From Streptomyces eurythermus (GTDB lineage Bacteria > Actinomycetota > Actinomycetes > Streptomycetales > Streptomycetaceae), in assembly GCF_014649115.1 (NCBI RefSeq), contig NZ_BMSK01000009.1, positions 248,001 through 312,000 on the forward strand: a stretch of 64,000 nucleotides of DNA. The letters run 5' to 3'. A program made the translations under genes and the position numbers. This document shows positions 15,467-24,568 of this stretch, one piece after another. A model generated the notes under the pieces. That model had not been told where the DNA came from. It did no database searches and saw nothing but the letters and a program-made list of their open reading frames with translations. How positions within the stretch are numbered: the first letter of the stretch is position 1; every line of letters starts with the position of its first letter.

Positions 15467-17772
15467 CGGTCCGCGGCCACCGCCGCCTGCGGGCGGATCG
15501 GGAGGCGGTTGACCGGGCGGCCGGTGGCGGCGCGTACCGCGGAGGCGATCGCCGCCGGGGCCGTCACCACCGGGACCGCGCTGACCGACTTGGCGCCGAA
15601 GGGGGCGACCACGTCCCGTTCCTCGACCAGCTTGACGATCCGGATGTCGGGGGCGTCCAGGGCGGTCGGGAGGGCGTAGCCGGTCAGGTCGGGGTGGCGG
15701 ACCAGGCCGCGGGGCGCGCGCAGGTTCTCGGTGAGGGCGATGCCCACGCCCTGGGTGACGCCGGCCTCGATCCGGGCCGCCAGCTGGGCCGGGTTGAGGA
15801 CCCGGCCGACGTCCTGGGCGACCGCCAGCTCCACCACCCGTACCGAGCCCAGCTCGACGTCCACGTCCACCACCGCGCGGATCGCGCAGAACGCGAGGCC
15901 CACGAAGGCGTCGCCCTGCCCGGAGGCGTTCAGCGGCTCGGTCGGGTGCGGGCGGCACTGGGCCGTGGCCCACAGCTCCTTGCCCTCCAGCGCCTCCATG
16001 ACGGTGGTCGACAGCACCCCGTCGTACGAGGTGATCTTGCCGTCGGTGATCTGGAGCAGCTCCGTCGACATGCCGAACTTGTGCGCGAGCGGCTGGAGGA
16101 GCTGGGTGCGGACCATCTTCGCCGCGCGCTCCACCGCGCCGCCCGACACCCAGGTGTGCCGGCCCCGGCAGCCCGCGCCGGCCGGCGGCTGGTCGGTGTC
16201 GACGGGCGCGACGTGGACCTCCTCGACGCCGAGGGTCTCCTGGACGATCTGCCGGGCCAGCGTGGTGAAGCCCTGGCCGGTCTCCACGGCGGCGCACAGC
16301 ACGGTGGCCACCCCGTCGTGGACCTTGACCGTGGCCGTGGACACCTCGTCGGCGCCCTCCGCGCCCAGCATGTGCACCATGCCCAGGCCGTAGCCGACGC
16401 CCCGGCGCACCGCGCCCGGTTCGCCCGCGCCCTCGGGGCCGCCGGGCAGCAGCCACTCCTCCTCGGGCGTGTCCTTCGGCAGCGCGGGCAGCGGGAAGTC
16501 CCGTACCGCCTGGAGGAGTTCGGCGACCGGTGCCGGGCAGGTCACGGTCTGGCCGATGGGCAGGACGTCCCCGGTCGCCAGGACGTTGCGCAGCCGCAGC
16601 TCGGCCGGGTCCACGCCCAGTTTCCGCGCCAGTTTGTCCATCTGCGCCTCGTACGCGGCGCACACCTGCATGGCGCCCTCGCCGCGCACGTGGCCGGAGG
16701 GCGGGTTGTTGGTGCGCACGGCCCAGCCCTCGATGAACGCGTTCGGGACGACGTACGGGCCGCACGCGAAGGAGACGGCGGCGGCGAGGGCGTCGGCGGA
16801 GGTGTCGGCGTACGCGCCCGCGTCCAGCAGGATCTGCGCCTCGACCTTGACCAGCCGGCCCTCGGCGTCGGCGTGGTGGCGGTAGCGCAGCAGGGTGGGG
16901 TGGCGGTGGGCGTGGCCGAGGAAGGACTCCTCGCGGGTCGCCGTCAGCTTCACCGGGCAGCCGGTGCGCAGCGCGAGCAGGCCGAGCGGGAGCTGGAAGC
17001 CCTGGTCCTCGCGGTCGGCCGTGGCGCCGGGCACCCCGGTGACGACGATCTTCACCCGATCGGGGGACAGGCCGTAGCAGGCGGCGGCCGTGTTGCGGTC
17101 GGTGTGCGGGTCGGTGGAGGCCAGGTACAGCTCCACCCCGCCGTCCGGGCGGGGCACGGCCAGACCGGCCTCGGCGCCGATGGGGGCCGGGTCCTGGCGG
17201 CCGATGCGGTACAGGCCCTCGACCACGACCTCGCCGACCGCCTCCGGGTCTCCGTGGCGCAGCGGGATGTGCCGGATCAGGTTGCCGTCGGGGTGCAACG
17301 GCTCGGCCTCGAAGGCATGTTCCGGGTCGGTGACGGGGTCGAGGATCTCGTACTCGACGATGACGGCGGCGGCGGCCATCCGCGCGGTGTCCGGGTGGTC
17401 GGCGGCCACGGCCGCGATGGGCTCGCCGTGGTGGCGTACGACGTCGGAGGCGAACACCGGCCGGTCGGGCGTGCCGCGGCCGTGGCGGGGGGTGCCGGGC
17501 ACGTCCTCGTGGGTGATGACGGCGCGGACGCCGGGCATCTCGCGCGCGTGCGTGGTGTCGATGGACACGATGCGCGCGTGCGCGTGCGGGGAGCGCAGTA
17601 CGGCCGCCCACAGCAGGCCCTCGGCCCACAGGTCGGCGGCGTACGGGAAGGTGCCCTCGGTCTTGGCGCGGGCGTCGGCGTGCGGCAGGGAGACGCCGAG
17701 GCCGTGCGGCGACGGCTCGGCCTCGGGGGCGGGTTCCGGGGCGGTGGTCGCGATGCCGGCTTCGTTGCTCAC
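15463..17772 (-). CDS. Xanthine dehydrogenase-family molybdopterin-binding subunit
   Basis: The 769-aa large subunit has an Ald_Xan_dh_C hammerhead domain (about residues 35-145, TEGTFPYAADLWAEGLLWAAVLRS split over that span). The molybdopterin-binding domain follows, with GCPVKLTATREESFLGH, NNPPSGHVRGEGAMQ, VETGQGFTTLARQI and a C-terminal VTQGVGIALTENL region. It hydroxylates N-heterocycles or aldehydes using water at the Mo centre. The catalytic Glu region near the C-terminus (QGVGIALTENL) deviates from the consensus GQG-x-G-x-ALxEE (ALTEN rather than ALxEE). The ATG overlaps the iron-sulfur subunit stop by 4 bp. Substrate unknown; purines are one possibility. Confidence 0.92.
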   Translation of the reverse strand: MSNEAGIATTAPEPAPEAEPSPHGLGVSLPHADARAKTEGTFPYAADLWAEGLLWAAVLRSPHAHARIVSIDTTHAREMPGVRAVITHEDVPGTPRHGRGTPDRPVFASDVVRHHGEPIAAVAADHPDTARMAAAAVIVEYEILDPVTDPEHAFEAEPLHPDGNLIRHIPLRHGDPEAVGEVVVEGLYRIGRQDPAPIGAEAGLAVPRPDGGVELYLASTDPHTDRNTAAACYGLSPDRVKIVVTGVPGATADREDQGFQLPLGLLALRTGCPVKLTATREESFLGHAHRHPTLLRYRHHADAEGRLVKVEAQILLDAGAYADTSADALAAAVSFACGPYVVPNAFIEGWAVRTNNPPSGHVRGEGAMQVCAAYEAQMDKLARKLGVDPAELRLRNVLATGDVLPIGQTVTCPAPVAELLQAVRDFPLPALPKDTPEEEWLLPGGPEGAGEPGAVRRGVGYGLGMVHMLGAEGADEVSTATVKVHDGVATVLCAAVETGQGFTTLARQIVQETLGVEEVHVAPVDTDQPPAGAGCRGRHTWVSGGAVERAAKMVRTQLLQPLAHKFGMSTELLQITDGKITSYDGVLSTTVMEALEGKELWATAQCRPHPTEPLNASGQGDAFVGLAFCAIRAVVDVDVELGSVRVVELAVAQDVGRVLNPAQLAARIEAGVTQGVGIALTENLRAPRGLVRHPDLTGYALPTALDAPDIRIVKLVEERDVVAPFGAKSVSAVPVVTAPAAIASAVRAATGRPVNRLPIRPQAAVAADR

Positions 17773-20405
17773 GCCTGGCCTCCGTCCTGGCCGTAGTGCT
17801 GCTGGTCCTGCGGTCCCGGGGGCGTGGTGCCGTACGGGTCCGGCGTGTCGTACTGCTCCGGGAGCCGGGGGGCGGCGAACGCGCCGGGGGCCTCGAAGGC
17901 CGACGGGTGGACACCGCCGGAGCCGGGGGCCGCCTGGTGCGGGATACGTGCCTCGTCCGCGTCCGTCTCATGGCCGGCGTGGGACGCCTCACGCGACGCC
18001 TCGCGCTCGGCGACGACCTCCTTGACGGCCTCCAGGACGCCCCGGTAGCCCGAGCAGCGGCACAGGTTGCCGCACAGGGCCTGCCGGGCCTCCAGCTCGG
18101 TGGGCGCCGGGTTGCCCTCCAGCAGGTCGTGCACGGTCATCGCCATGCCGGGCACGCAGAAGCCGCACTGCACGGCGCCGCAGCGGGCCAGCGCGCGCTG
18201 GACGTCGGAGGGCTGCCCGTCCACGGCCAGGCCCTCGACGGTGCGGACCTCGCTGCCGGCCGTGGTGACCGCCGGGACCAGGCAGGACGCCACCAGCCGG
18301 CCGTCCACCTGGACGTTGCAGGCCCCGCACTCGCCCTGCGAGCAGCCGTCCTTGGCGCCCGCGAGACCGAGCCGTTCGCGCAGCACGTAGAGCAGCGACT
18401 CGCCGATCCAGGCGTCCGTGACCGGCCGGTCGGTGCCGTTGACCCGCAGGACGTAGGAGGCGAGGGGGTGGTCGTCGTGCGGCGGCAGGGGGGCGGCGGG
18501 GGGCTCTTCGGCGCCGTCGGGCACGGGCTCCTGGAACTCCTGGGCCTCCCGGGGTTCCCGAGTCTCGCCGGTTTCCGGGTGCTCCTTGGGTTCCTGGGGT
18601 TCCTGGTCGGGCTGGGCGTCGCCGGGGGCGCCGTCGTCCTCGGACGGCTCCGTGGCGGCGGGCGCCTCGGCGGGTTCCGCCGGGGCCGCAGGCGCGTCGG
18701 CCTCGGGTACGGCGGTCCCGGCCGGCCGCTCCGCGGTCTCGGCGGCATCGACGGCACCGGTGGCGTCGGCGGCGGCCGGGTCGGCGGGTTCCGCCGGATG
18801 GGCGGTGGGCTGCGCGGTTACGGCGGGGTCGGCGCCGGGCTCCGGGGCCGCAGTGGGATCGGTGACGGGAGGCGGCGCCACGGCAGGGTCCGCGGCGGAG
18901 TCCGCCGCGGGCTGCTCGGCCGCCGTCGGCGTGCCGGTGTGCGCGGCGGGATCCGACTCCGTCGTCGCCGCCTCCCCGTGGGCCTCCGGGGAGGCCGTGG
19001 GCGCCGCTGTGGCGGACTGGGGCGTCGGGGCCGGGCCGGTGGGCTGTGCGTGGCCCGACGGCGCTTCCGCGGGGCGCTCGGGGGCTTCCGCGAGGCCGTG
19101 GGCGTCCGCTTCCGGCGCCGCGTCGAGGCCGGTGGGCCCAGACGCCGGTACGGCCGGTTCGCCGGACGTGCCCGCGGTGCCGGCGGTACCGGGCGCGACC
19201 GTACCGCCGGGCGTGTCGCCGTCGGCCGCGTCGACGTGTCCGGCGTGGGCGTGCCCCGCCTCGACGGGACCGGCGCCGAGGTGACCGCCGTCGGGGTGCC
19301 CGGCGTCCGGCAGGGCGTGCCCGGTGTGCTCCGCGTCCCCGTGCCCCTCCTCGACGTGCCCGGTGTCCGGGTATCCCGTACCGGCATGCCCGGCGGCACC
19401 CTCGTGCCCGCTCCCGGGATGCCCGGCGCCGGAGTGACCCGCGTCCGCGGGCACAGCACCGTCATCGCCACCCGCGACATGCCCGGCGTCCGCGTGACCA
19501 CCGCCGACCTGCCCGGCCTCCGGGTAACCGGCACCGGCGTGCCCAGCGCCCTCGTGACCACCCTCGACGTGCCCGGGATCCGCGTGACCGCCGGCCTGCC
19601 CGGCGTCCGCGTACCCCGCACCGGCATGCCCGGCAGCCCCCTCGTGACCGCCCTCGACATGCCCGGCGTCCGCGAGACCACCACCGACCTGCCCGGCCTC
19701 CGCGTAGCCCACGCCACCGTGCCCGGCAGCCCCCTCGTGACCGCCCTCGACGTGCCCGGCGTCCGCGTAACCGATCCCGTGGCCGTCCGAGTAGCCCTCG
19801 CCGTGCGTGGCGGGGCCGTGGCCGTAGCCGGTCTCGGGGCCGTACGTCTGCGGGGCCGTGTCCGACGGGTGGGTGACGGTGTCCCAGGAGTGGGGGGTGG
19901 CCCAGGGGGCCGGGGCGCCGCCGGGCAGGGTGGCCGGCGGGGTGCCGCCCCACTGCTCGACCAGCGACGACGTGGTGTACTCGCCGGATTCGTCCGGAAG
20001 CTCGCCCCCGGCGACGGGGATGGACCACTGCCCGGTGACGTCGTGCCCCGGGGCGGCCGGTGCCGCGGGCTCCTCGAAGGTCCACTGCTGGGTGGCACCG
20101 GGCTCGTAGGTGAACCGGTCGTCCGCCGCGTGCGAGGAGGCCGGCGCGGCGTTCGGGTCGGGCCACTGGCCGCCCTCGGGCGCCGGCCAGCCGGCGGTGC
20201 CGTCGGTGTGGGTGGCCGTGATCGGCGGCGGTACGTAGCCGTGGCCCGGCGCGGCCAGCGGGCTGTCGCCGGTGAGCAGGGCGTCGATGCCCCCCTCGGG
20301 GAGCTGGACGAAGGCGGTGGCGCCGTCGTCGTAGTCGCCCTGGGGCAGCGGGTTCCAGCGTCCGCCGCCCTGGGGCGTGCCCTCTCCGTGCTGGTCGTCG
20401 GTCAC
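17769..20405 (-). CDS. [2Fe-2S] subunit of xanthine-dehydrogenase type with giant low-complexity N-terminal extension
   Basis: The 878-aa protein has only about 160 residues of recognised domain. That part starts near residue 640 with YVLRVNGTDRPVTDAWIG. It has the plant-type ferredoxin cluster GCSQGECGACNVQVDG...SC and the second cluster CGFCVPGM...CGNLCRCSGYRG of XdhA/CoxS subunits. Before it lies about 640 aa of acidic Pro/Ala/Gly sequence including a His/Gly repeat block. Normal family length is about 160-200 aa. The GTG start overlaps the FAD-subunit stop (GTGA), so the extension is translated from the operon and is not a separate upstream gene. It carries electrons between the Mo centre and FAD. 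Confidence 0.85.
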   Translation of the reverse strand: MTDDQHGEGTPQGGGRWNPLPQGDYDDGATAFVQLPEGGIDALLTGDSPLAAPGHGYVPPPITATHTDGTAGWPAPEGGQWPDPNAAPASSHAADDRFTYEPGATQQWTFEEPAAPAAPGHDVTGQWSIPVAGGELPDESGEYTTSSLVEQWGGTPPATLPGGAPAPWATPHSWDTVTHPSDTAPQTYGPETGYGHGPATHGEGYSDGHGIGYADAGHVEGGHEGAAGHGGVGYAEAGQVGGGLADAGHVEGGHEGAAGHAGAGYADAGQAGGHADPGHVEGGHEGAGHAGAGYPEAGQVGGGHADAGHVAGGDDGAVPADAGHSGAGHPGSGHEGAAGHAGTGYPDTGHVEEGHGDAEHTGHALPDAGHPDGGHLGAGPVEAGHAHAGHVDAADGDTPGGTVAPGTAGTAGTSGEPAVPASGPTGLDAAPEADAHGLAEAPERPAEAPSGHAQPTGPAPTPQSATAAPTASPEAHGEAATTESDPAAHTGTPTAAEQPAADSAADPAVAPPPVTDPTAAPEPGADPAVTAQPTAHPAEPADPAAADATGAVDAAETAERPAGTAVPEADAPAAPAEPAEAPAATEPSEDDGAPGDAQPDQEPQEPKEHPETGETREPREAQEFQEPVPDGAEEPPAAPLPPHDDHPLASYVLRVNGTDRPVTDAWIGESLLYVLRERLGLAGAKDGCSQGECGACNVQVDGRLVASCLVPAVTTAGSEVRTVEGLAVDGQPSDVQRALARCGAVQCGFCVPGMAMTVHDLLEGNPAPTELEARQALCGNLCRCSGYRGVLEAVKEVVAEREASREASHAGHETDADEARIPHQAAPGSGGVHPSAFEAPGAFAAPRLPEQYDTPDPYGTTPPGPQDQQHYGQDGGQA
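19225..19790 (-). repeat. Imperfect His/Gly-rich coding repeats in the [2Fe-2S] subunit gene
   Basis: Degenerate tandem units of about 20-30 codons are built on YADAGHVEGGHEGAAGHAG and YAEAGQVGGG. They recur at least five times before degrading to shorter AGH-x-GGH units. The frame is kept throughout. Units differ mostly by whole-codon changes and small in-frame gains or losses, as expected for slippage-prone coding repeats. Confidence 0.8.
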
Positions 20406-21295
20406 GACAGCGCCCTCCCCAGTGCTCGTCGGGCCAGCGCGGCGACGGTGCGCCGCAGGTGCAGTACGGCGGGCGGAAGCGGGACCACCGTGCCGTCGGG
20501 CTCGGGGGCCGGGTCGGGGATGCAGGCCGCGGCGACGTACTCGCCGAAGGCGTGCAGGGCCTCCGGGACGAGGGCGCGGTCGTTGTCCCAGTCGATGAGT
20601 CCCGCGATCCACTGCTCGGCCTCCAGGGGCCTGAGCGGCATCGGCGCTATGGCGCCGACGGCGCAGCGCACGCCGCGCCGGGCGGGGTCGAGGACGAGGG
20701 CCACGGAGGCCAGCGCGCGGCCCGGGCCGGTGCGTCCGGTGGCCTTGAGGAAGACCTGCGGGGCGTGCAGCAGCGGTACGCGGACGTAGCCGATGAGTTC
20801 GCCGCCGCGCAGCATCTCCACGCCGGCCAGCAGGTGCGACACCGGGATCTCCCGGCGGGCCCCGCCCGGGCCCGCGATGACCAGCGTCGCTTCCAGCGCG
20901 GCCAGCACCGGCAGCGCGTCCCCGGTGGGGGCGGCGGAGGCGATGTTGCCGCCCAGGGTGCCCGCGTTGCGGATGTGCGGCGGGCCGGCGGCGCGCGCGG
21001 CGGCGGCGAGCGCCGGGATGAGGGCCGCGAAGTCGGGGCGGCCCATGCGCGCGTGGGTGAGGCCGGCGCCGAGCAGCGCGTGGCCGTCCTGGTACTGCCA
21101 GCCGCGGATCTCGCTGATGCGGCCCAGTCCCACCAGGGCGGCGGGCCTGAGCTGGCCGGAGTTGACGGCGGCCATCAGGTCGGTGCCGCCCGCCACGGGG
21201 ACGGCGGTGGGCAGGGCCGCGAGGGCCGCCACCGCCTCGTCCAGCGTCGTGGGCAACGTGACGGCCTGTGCCGTCCGCGGTGCGTGCGTGGTCAA
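20402..21295 (-). CDS. Xanthine dehydrogenase-family FAD-binding subunit
   Basis: The 297-aa medium subunit carries the FAD signatures PVAGGTDLMAAVNSGQ (about residues 30-45) and NAGTLGGNIASAAPTGDALP (about 107-126). A CO-dehydrogenase flavoprotein C-terminal domain follows (LKATGRTGPGRALASVALV). It passes electrons from the iron-sulfur subunit to the acceptor. I chose TTG 21295 (MTTHAPRTAQAV), with GAAGGGG about 9 bp upstream, because the family alignment starts there and the longer open frame upstream is Arg-rich and unlike the family. It is first in a four-gene operon with 4-bp overlaps. Confidence 0.88.
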   Translation of the reverse strand: MTTHAPRTAQAVTLPTTLDEAVAALAALPTAVPVAGGTDLMAAVNSGQLRPAALVGLGRISEIRGWQYQDGHALLGAGLTHARMGRPDFAALIPALAAAARAAGPPHIRNAGTLGGNIASAAPTGDALPVLAALEATLVIAGPGGARREIPVSHLLAGVEMLRGGELIGYVRVPLLHAPQVFLKATGRTGPGRALASVALVLDPARRGVRCAVGAIAPMPLRPLEAEQWIAGLIDWDNDRALVPEALHAFGEYVAAACIPDPAPEPDGTVVPLPPAVLHLRRTVAALARRALGRALS

Positions 21296-21577
21296 ACCGG
21301 CTGCCCCTTCCCGCTGCCCCACCTGGTCCCGCCTGTGTTGCCGTACGGTACGTGCTGACAGGGCGGACGACGCAACTCTGGCACATCTTCGCAACGCCCG
21401 AACGCGGGGGTCCGCTAGGAGGCTTTCGCCCACCTCACCGGGGGGTTGGTCCGGTTTCGCACGGCATCGGAGGTGCGTGCGGATTGCCACTCTTCGGTGA
21501 TACTGCCGGGGTTTTTCCGGTACTTGTTCGGGGGCGGGGAGTGCGGGGCGGGGCAGGTCCGGCGGGGTGCCGTGCGG

Positions 21578-23215
21578 TCAGCGGTTCGGGGGCGGTCCCT
21601 CGATCGGGCGGCCGGGCACGCCGGGGCGGCGCTGCCACGGGCGGGGTCCGGCGGGTGGCCGGTAGGCGACCCCGAGGGCGTCAAGTCGCCGGTAGTGGGC
21701 GGTCATCCGGCGTTCGAAGTCCGCGTAGTCCCGGTCGGCGGGGGCGGGCAGCGGGCTCCAGGCGACCTCGGCGAACGCGGCGAGACGGGGGAAGGCCTGG
21801 TAGTCGACGCGCGCGGAGTCCTCCAGCACCTCGGTCCACACGTTGGCCTGGGTGCCCAGCACGTGCCGGGCCTCCTCCTCGGTGAGCCCGGCCGGTACCG
21901 GTTCGAACCGGTAGACGTCCTCCAGGGTGCGTACGAAGCCGATGGGCACGGGTTCGTCGTCGCCGGGGGCCTGCCGGTGGTCCAGGTACACGTACTGCTC
22001 CGGGCACATGACCACGTCGTGGCCGGCCCGCGCGGCGGCGATGCCGCCCGCGTAGCCGCGCCAGGAGGCGACGGCCGCGCCCGGCGCGAGTCCGCCCTCC
22101 AGGATCTCGTCCCAGCCGATGAGGCGGCGTCCGCGCGCGGCGAGCCAGGCGTCGAAGTGCCCGATGAACCAGGACTGGAGCGCGTCCTCGTCGGTGAGGC
22201 CGAGGTCGGCGATGCGGGTCTTGGCCGTGACGGACTCGGTCCACTGCTCCTTGCGGCACTCGTCGCCGCCGACGTGCACGAACCCGGAGAACTCGGCGGC
22301 GTCGGCGGGGAACAGCTCCAGGACTTCCTCGAACACCCCTTCGTAGAAGCGCAGGGTGGTGTCGGTGGGGGCGAGTACGTTGGACGAGATGCCCCAGGTG
22401 TCCCAGACGGAGAGGGCGGCGGTGTCGACGACGTCGGTGTTGCCGAGTTCGGGGTAGGCGGCGATGGCGGCCTGCGAGTGGCCCGGTACGTCGATCTCGG
22501 GGACGACGCTGATGTGCCGCTCGGCGGCGTAGGCGACGATCTCCCGGATGTCGTCCTGGGTGTAGTAGCCGCCGTGCGGTTTCTCGTCCCACAGCGGTGA
22601 GGCGCGGTGGCCGAATTTGGTCCGCGAGCGCCAGGAGGCGATTTCGGTCAGTTTCGGGTAGCGCCGGATCTCGATCCGCCAGCCCTGGTCGTCCGTCAGG
22701 TGCAGGTGCAGGACGTTGAGTTTGTGCGCGGCCATCAGGTCCAGATAGCGCAGCACGCCCTCCTTGGGCATGAAGTGCCGGGCGACGTCGAGGAGCAGGC
22801 CGCGCCAGCGGAAGCGGGGGGCGTCCTCGACGGCCCCGGCGGGGACGGAGAGTGCCGCGGCCGGGCGCAGGGGGGCGCGGCGGAAGGCGTCGGGGCCGAG
22901 CAGCTGGCGCAGGGTCTGGGCGCCCCAGAACACGCCGGCCGGGCCGCCGCCGCGGATCTCCACGCCGGTCCCGGGAGCGGCGGTGAGCCGGTACGCCTCG
23001 GGGGCGAGGGTGTCGTCCAGGAGCAGCCGTACGCCGTCGCGGGCGTCCGGCGGCCCGGGGCGCAGCGGCAGGTTCAGGGCCGCGCCGAGGGTGGCGCGCA
23101 GCCAGCGTTCGGCGCGTTCGGTGCCCGGAGCGGCCCACAGTGTGGTGTCCGGGCCGAGCGGCACGCCCGGTCCGGCGGGTTCCTCGACGGCGCGCGGCGC
23201 CGGAATCAGTTCCAC
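21578..23215 (-). CDS. GH20 beta-N-acetylhexosaminidase
   Basis: The 545-aa enzyme has an N-terminal GH20b-like domain (about residues 1-125) and a (beta/alpha)8 catalytic domain starting at APRFRWRGLLLDVARHF. Key blocks are HLHLTDDQGWRIEI, VVPEIDVPGHSQAAI and the catalytic Asp-Glu pair in GFVHVGGDECRKEQW (about residue 313), then GWDEILEGG and GTQANVWTEVL. It removes terminal GlcNAc/GalNAc by substrate-assisted catalysis, likely in chitin or peptidoglycan fragment recycling. No signal peptide is evident, suggesting a cytoplasmic enzyme. GTG 23215 follows an AGGGGGC-type site; longer frames lack homology. Confidence 0.93.
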   Translation of the reverse strand: MELIPAPRAVEEPAGPGVPLGPDTTLWAAPGTERAERWLRATLGAALNLPLRPGPPDARDGVRLLLDDTLAPEAYRLTAAPGTGVEIRGGGPAGVFWGAQTLRQLLGPDAFRRAPLRPAAALSVPAGAVEDAPRFRWRGLLLDVARHFMPKEGVLRYLDLMAAHKLNVLHLHLTDDQGWRIEIRRYPKLTEIASWRSRTKFGHRASPLWDEKPHGGYYTQDDIREIVAYAAERHISVVPEIDVPGHSQAAIAAYPELGNTDVVDTAALSVWDTWGISSNVLAPTDTTLRFYEGVFEEVLELFPADAAEFSGFVHVGGDECRKEQWTESVTAKTRIADLGLTDEDALQSWFIGHFDAWLAARGRRLIGWDEILEGGLAPGAAVASWRGYAGGIAAARAGHDVVMCPEQYVYLDHRQAPGDDEPVPIGFVRTLEDVYRFEPVPAGLTEEEARHVLGTQANVWTEVLEDSARVDYQAFPRLAAFAEVAWSPLPAPADRDYADFERRMTAHYRRLDALGVAYRPPAGPRPWQRRPGVPGRPIEGPPPNR

Positions 23216-23347
23216 GTCCTCAGCCCCCTGGGGAGGTCGTTGCAGTATGCGCAACGGTCGTTGCACAAAGCGGCACCTCGAAGGCTAGGCACTGCGCCGG
23301 GCCCCCACAAGAGGTCTGGACCAGTCGGCGGCCGGAAAACACGAAGA

Positions 23348-23380
23348 TCCCCGGGACGCGCCGTACGCGCGTCCCGGGGA
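23348..23380 (-). terminator. Terminator after the DUF3039 gene
   Basis: A perfect 13-bp stem TCCCCGGGACGCG / CGCGTCCCGGGGA with a 7-nt loop lies 26 bp past the DUF3039 stop. On the minus strand it is followed by a T-rich TCTTCGTGTTTTCC run. Good rho-independent geometry. Confidence 0.8.
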
Positions 23381-23406
23381 CCTCACCGCCTCGGCCGGGC
23401 CGGGAC

Positions 23407-23691
23407 CTACTTGTCGCCGCCCTTGCCCTTGTCGTCGCCGCCGCTGCCCATGGATTCGTAGATCTCCTTGCACATGGGGCAGACGGGGTACTTCTTCGGG
23501 TCGCGGCCCGGCACCCAGACCTTGCCGCACAGCGCCACGACGGGGGTGCCGTCGAGGGCGCTCGCCATGATCTTGTCCTTCTGGACGTAGTGGGCGAAGC
23601 GCTCGTGGTCACCGTCGCCGTGGGACACCTGCGGCGTCGGCTCTACGAGGGTCCCCGTACCAGTCCCGCGCTCGGGCTCGAGAGTGCTCAT
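23407..23691 (-). CDS. DUF3039 family protein
   Basis: The 94-aa product is widely conserved in actinobacteria. It contains VALCGKVWVPGRDPKKYP and CPMCKEIYESM, giving a C-x(n)-CPxC arrangement that looks like a small zinc-binding fold, with a preceding HERFAHYVQKDKI segment. The function is unknown. ATG 23691 was chosen; the frame continues far upstream, antisense to nothing useful. It lies downstream of the YqgE gene on the same strand (about 30 bp gap) and is followed by a terminator, so the two probably form one transcript. Confidence 0.9.
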   Translation of the reverse strand: MSTLEPERGTGTGTLVEPTPQVSHGDGDHERFAHYVQKDKIMASALDGTPVVALCGKVWVPGRDPKKYPVCPMCKEIYESMGSGGDDKGKGGDK

Positions 23692-23720
23692 AACAGCCAG
23701 GGTACTGAAGCCCACACGCA

Positions 23721-24293
23721 TCAGTTGAGCGAAGGGTCGTCGGGATACGTGGCCACCATCGCCAGCTCGCTGCGCTGGCGGCGCAGCACCTCGCGCCACA
23801 GCCGCTCCGGGGCCGGCGAGGACACGTCGCCCGGCTCGGACTCCACGACGTACCAGGCGCCCTCCACCAGCTCGTCCTCCAGCTGGCCGGGACCCCAGCC
23901 CGCGTACCCGGCGAAGATCCGCAGGCTGCCCACGGCCGAGGCGAGCAGCTCCGGCGGCGCCTCCAGGTCGACCAGGCCGATCGCGCCGTAGACCCGCCGC
24001 CAGCCCAGCGGCGCCCGGTCGCCGTCGGCGCCGCCCGGGATGACCGCCACGCCCAGCGCCGAGTCCAGCGACACCGGGCCGCCCTGGAAGACCACACCGG
24101 GCTCGCCGGCCAGGTCGGCCCAGCCCTCCAGGATGTCGCCGACGACCACGGGGGTGGGACGGTTCAGGACGACACCGAGGGAACCCTCCTCGTCGTGGTC
24201 GAGGAGGAGCACCACCGCACGGTCGAAGTTCGGGTCCGCCAGGGCGGGAGTGGCCACGAGCAGCCGCCCTGTGAGCGAGGACACCTCGGTCAT
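23721..24293 (-). CDS. YqgE/AlgH family protein (UPF0301)
   Basis: The 190-aa cytoplasmic protein has the family signatures GRLLVATPALADPNFDRAVV at the N-terminus, GSLGVVLNRPT, VFQGGPVS and FAGYAGWGPGQLEDEL. The biochemical role of the family is not settled (AlgH was once proposed as an alginate regulator). ATG 24293 (MTEVSSLTG) matches the start I recall for actinobacterial homologues; an ATG 9 bp upstream is possible. It is divergent from murA across about 275 bp. Confidence 0.93.
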   Translation of the reverse strand: MTEVSSLTGRLLVATPALADPNFDRAVVLLLDHDEEGSLGVVLNRPTPVVVGDILEGWADLAGEPGVVFQGGPVSLDSALGVAVIPGGADGDRAPLGWRRVYGAIGLVDLEAPPELLASAVGSLRIFAGYAGWGPGQLEDELVEGAWYVVESEPGDVSSPAPERLWREVLRRQRSELAMVATYPDDPSLN

Positions 24294-24568
24294 GCCAGAC
24301 ATGATCCCGCATCTTCCCCGGGTGTGGGGAGCCAATCGGGGGCACGCAGGTGAAGCAGGTCGGGACCGGGACACGCCCCCGGCGCACGCCCGGACCACCG
24401 GTGACCCCATGTGCCGGAAAGGGAACGGTTCGTGTTGTGACACAGCTATGACGGTCTGGCCGGGGACTGGGCTTACGGGAGGGGGGTAATCGGCGATTAC
24501 CCTGTCTTCCCGGCCCCTGCGCACAGTGATCGGCCGGCCCCTGACCAACTCATCGGAACGCGAGATTC

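Noticed and set aside
17796..20789. A 997-codon plus-strand open frame over the xanthine-dehydrogenase genes
   Set aside because: It is antisense to the well-supported minus-strand operon, has Gly/Arg/Val-rich composition without domains, and is a by-product of high-GC coding strands.
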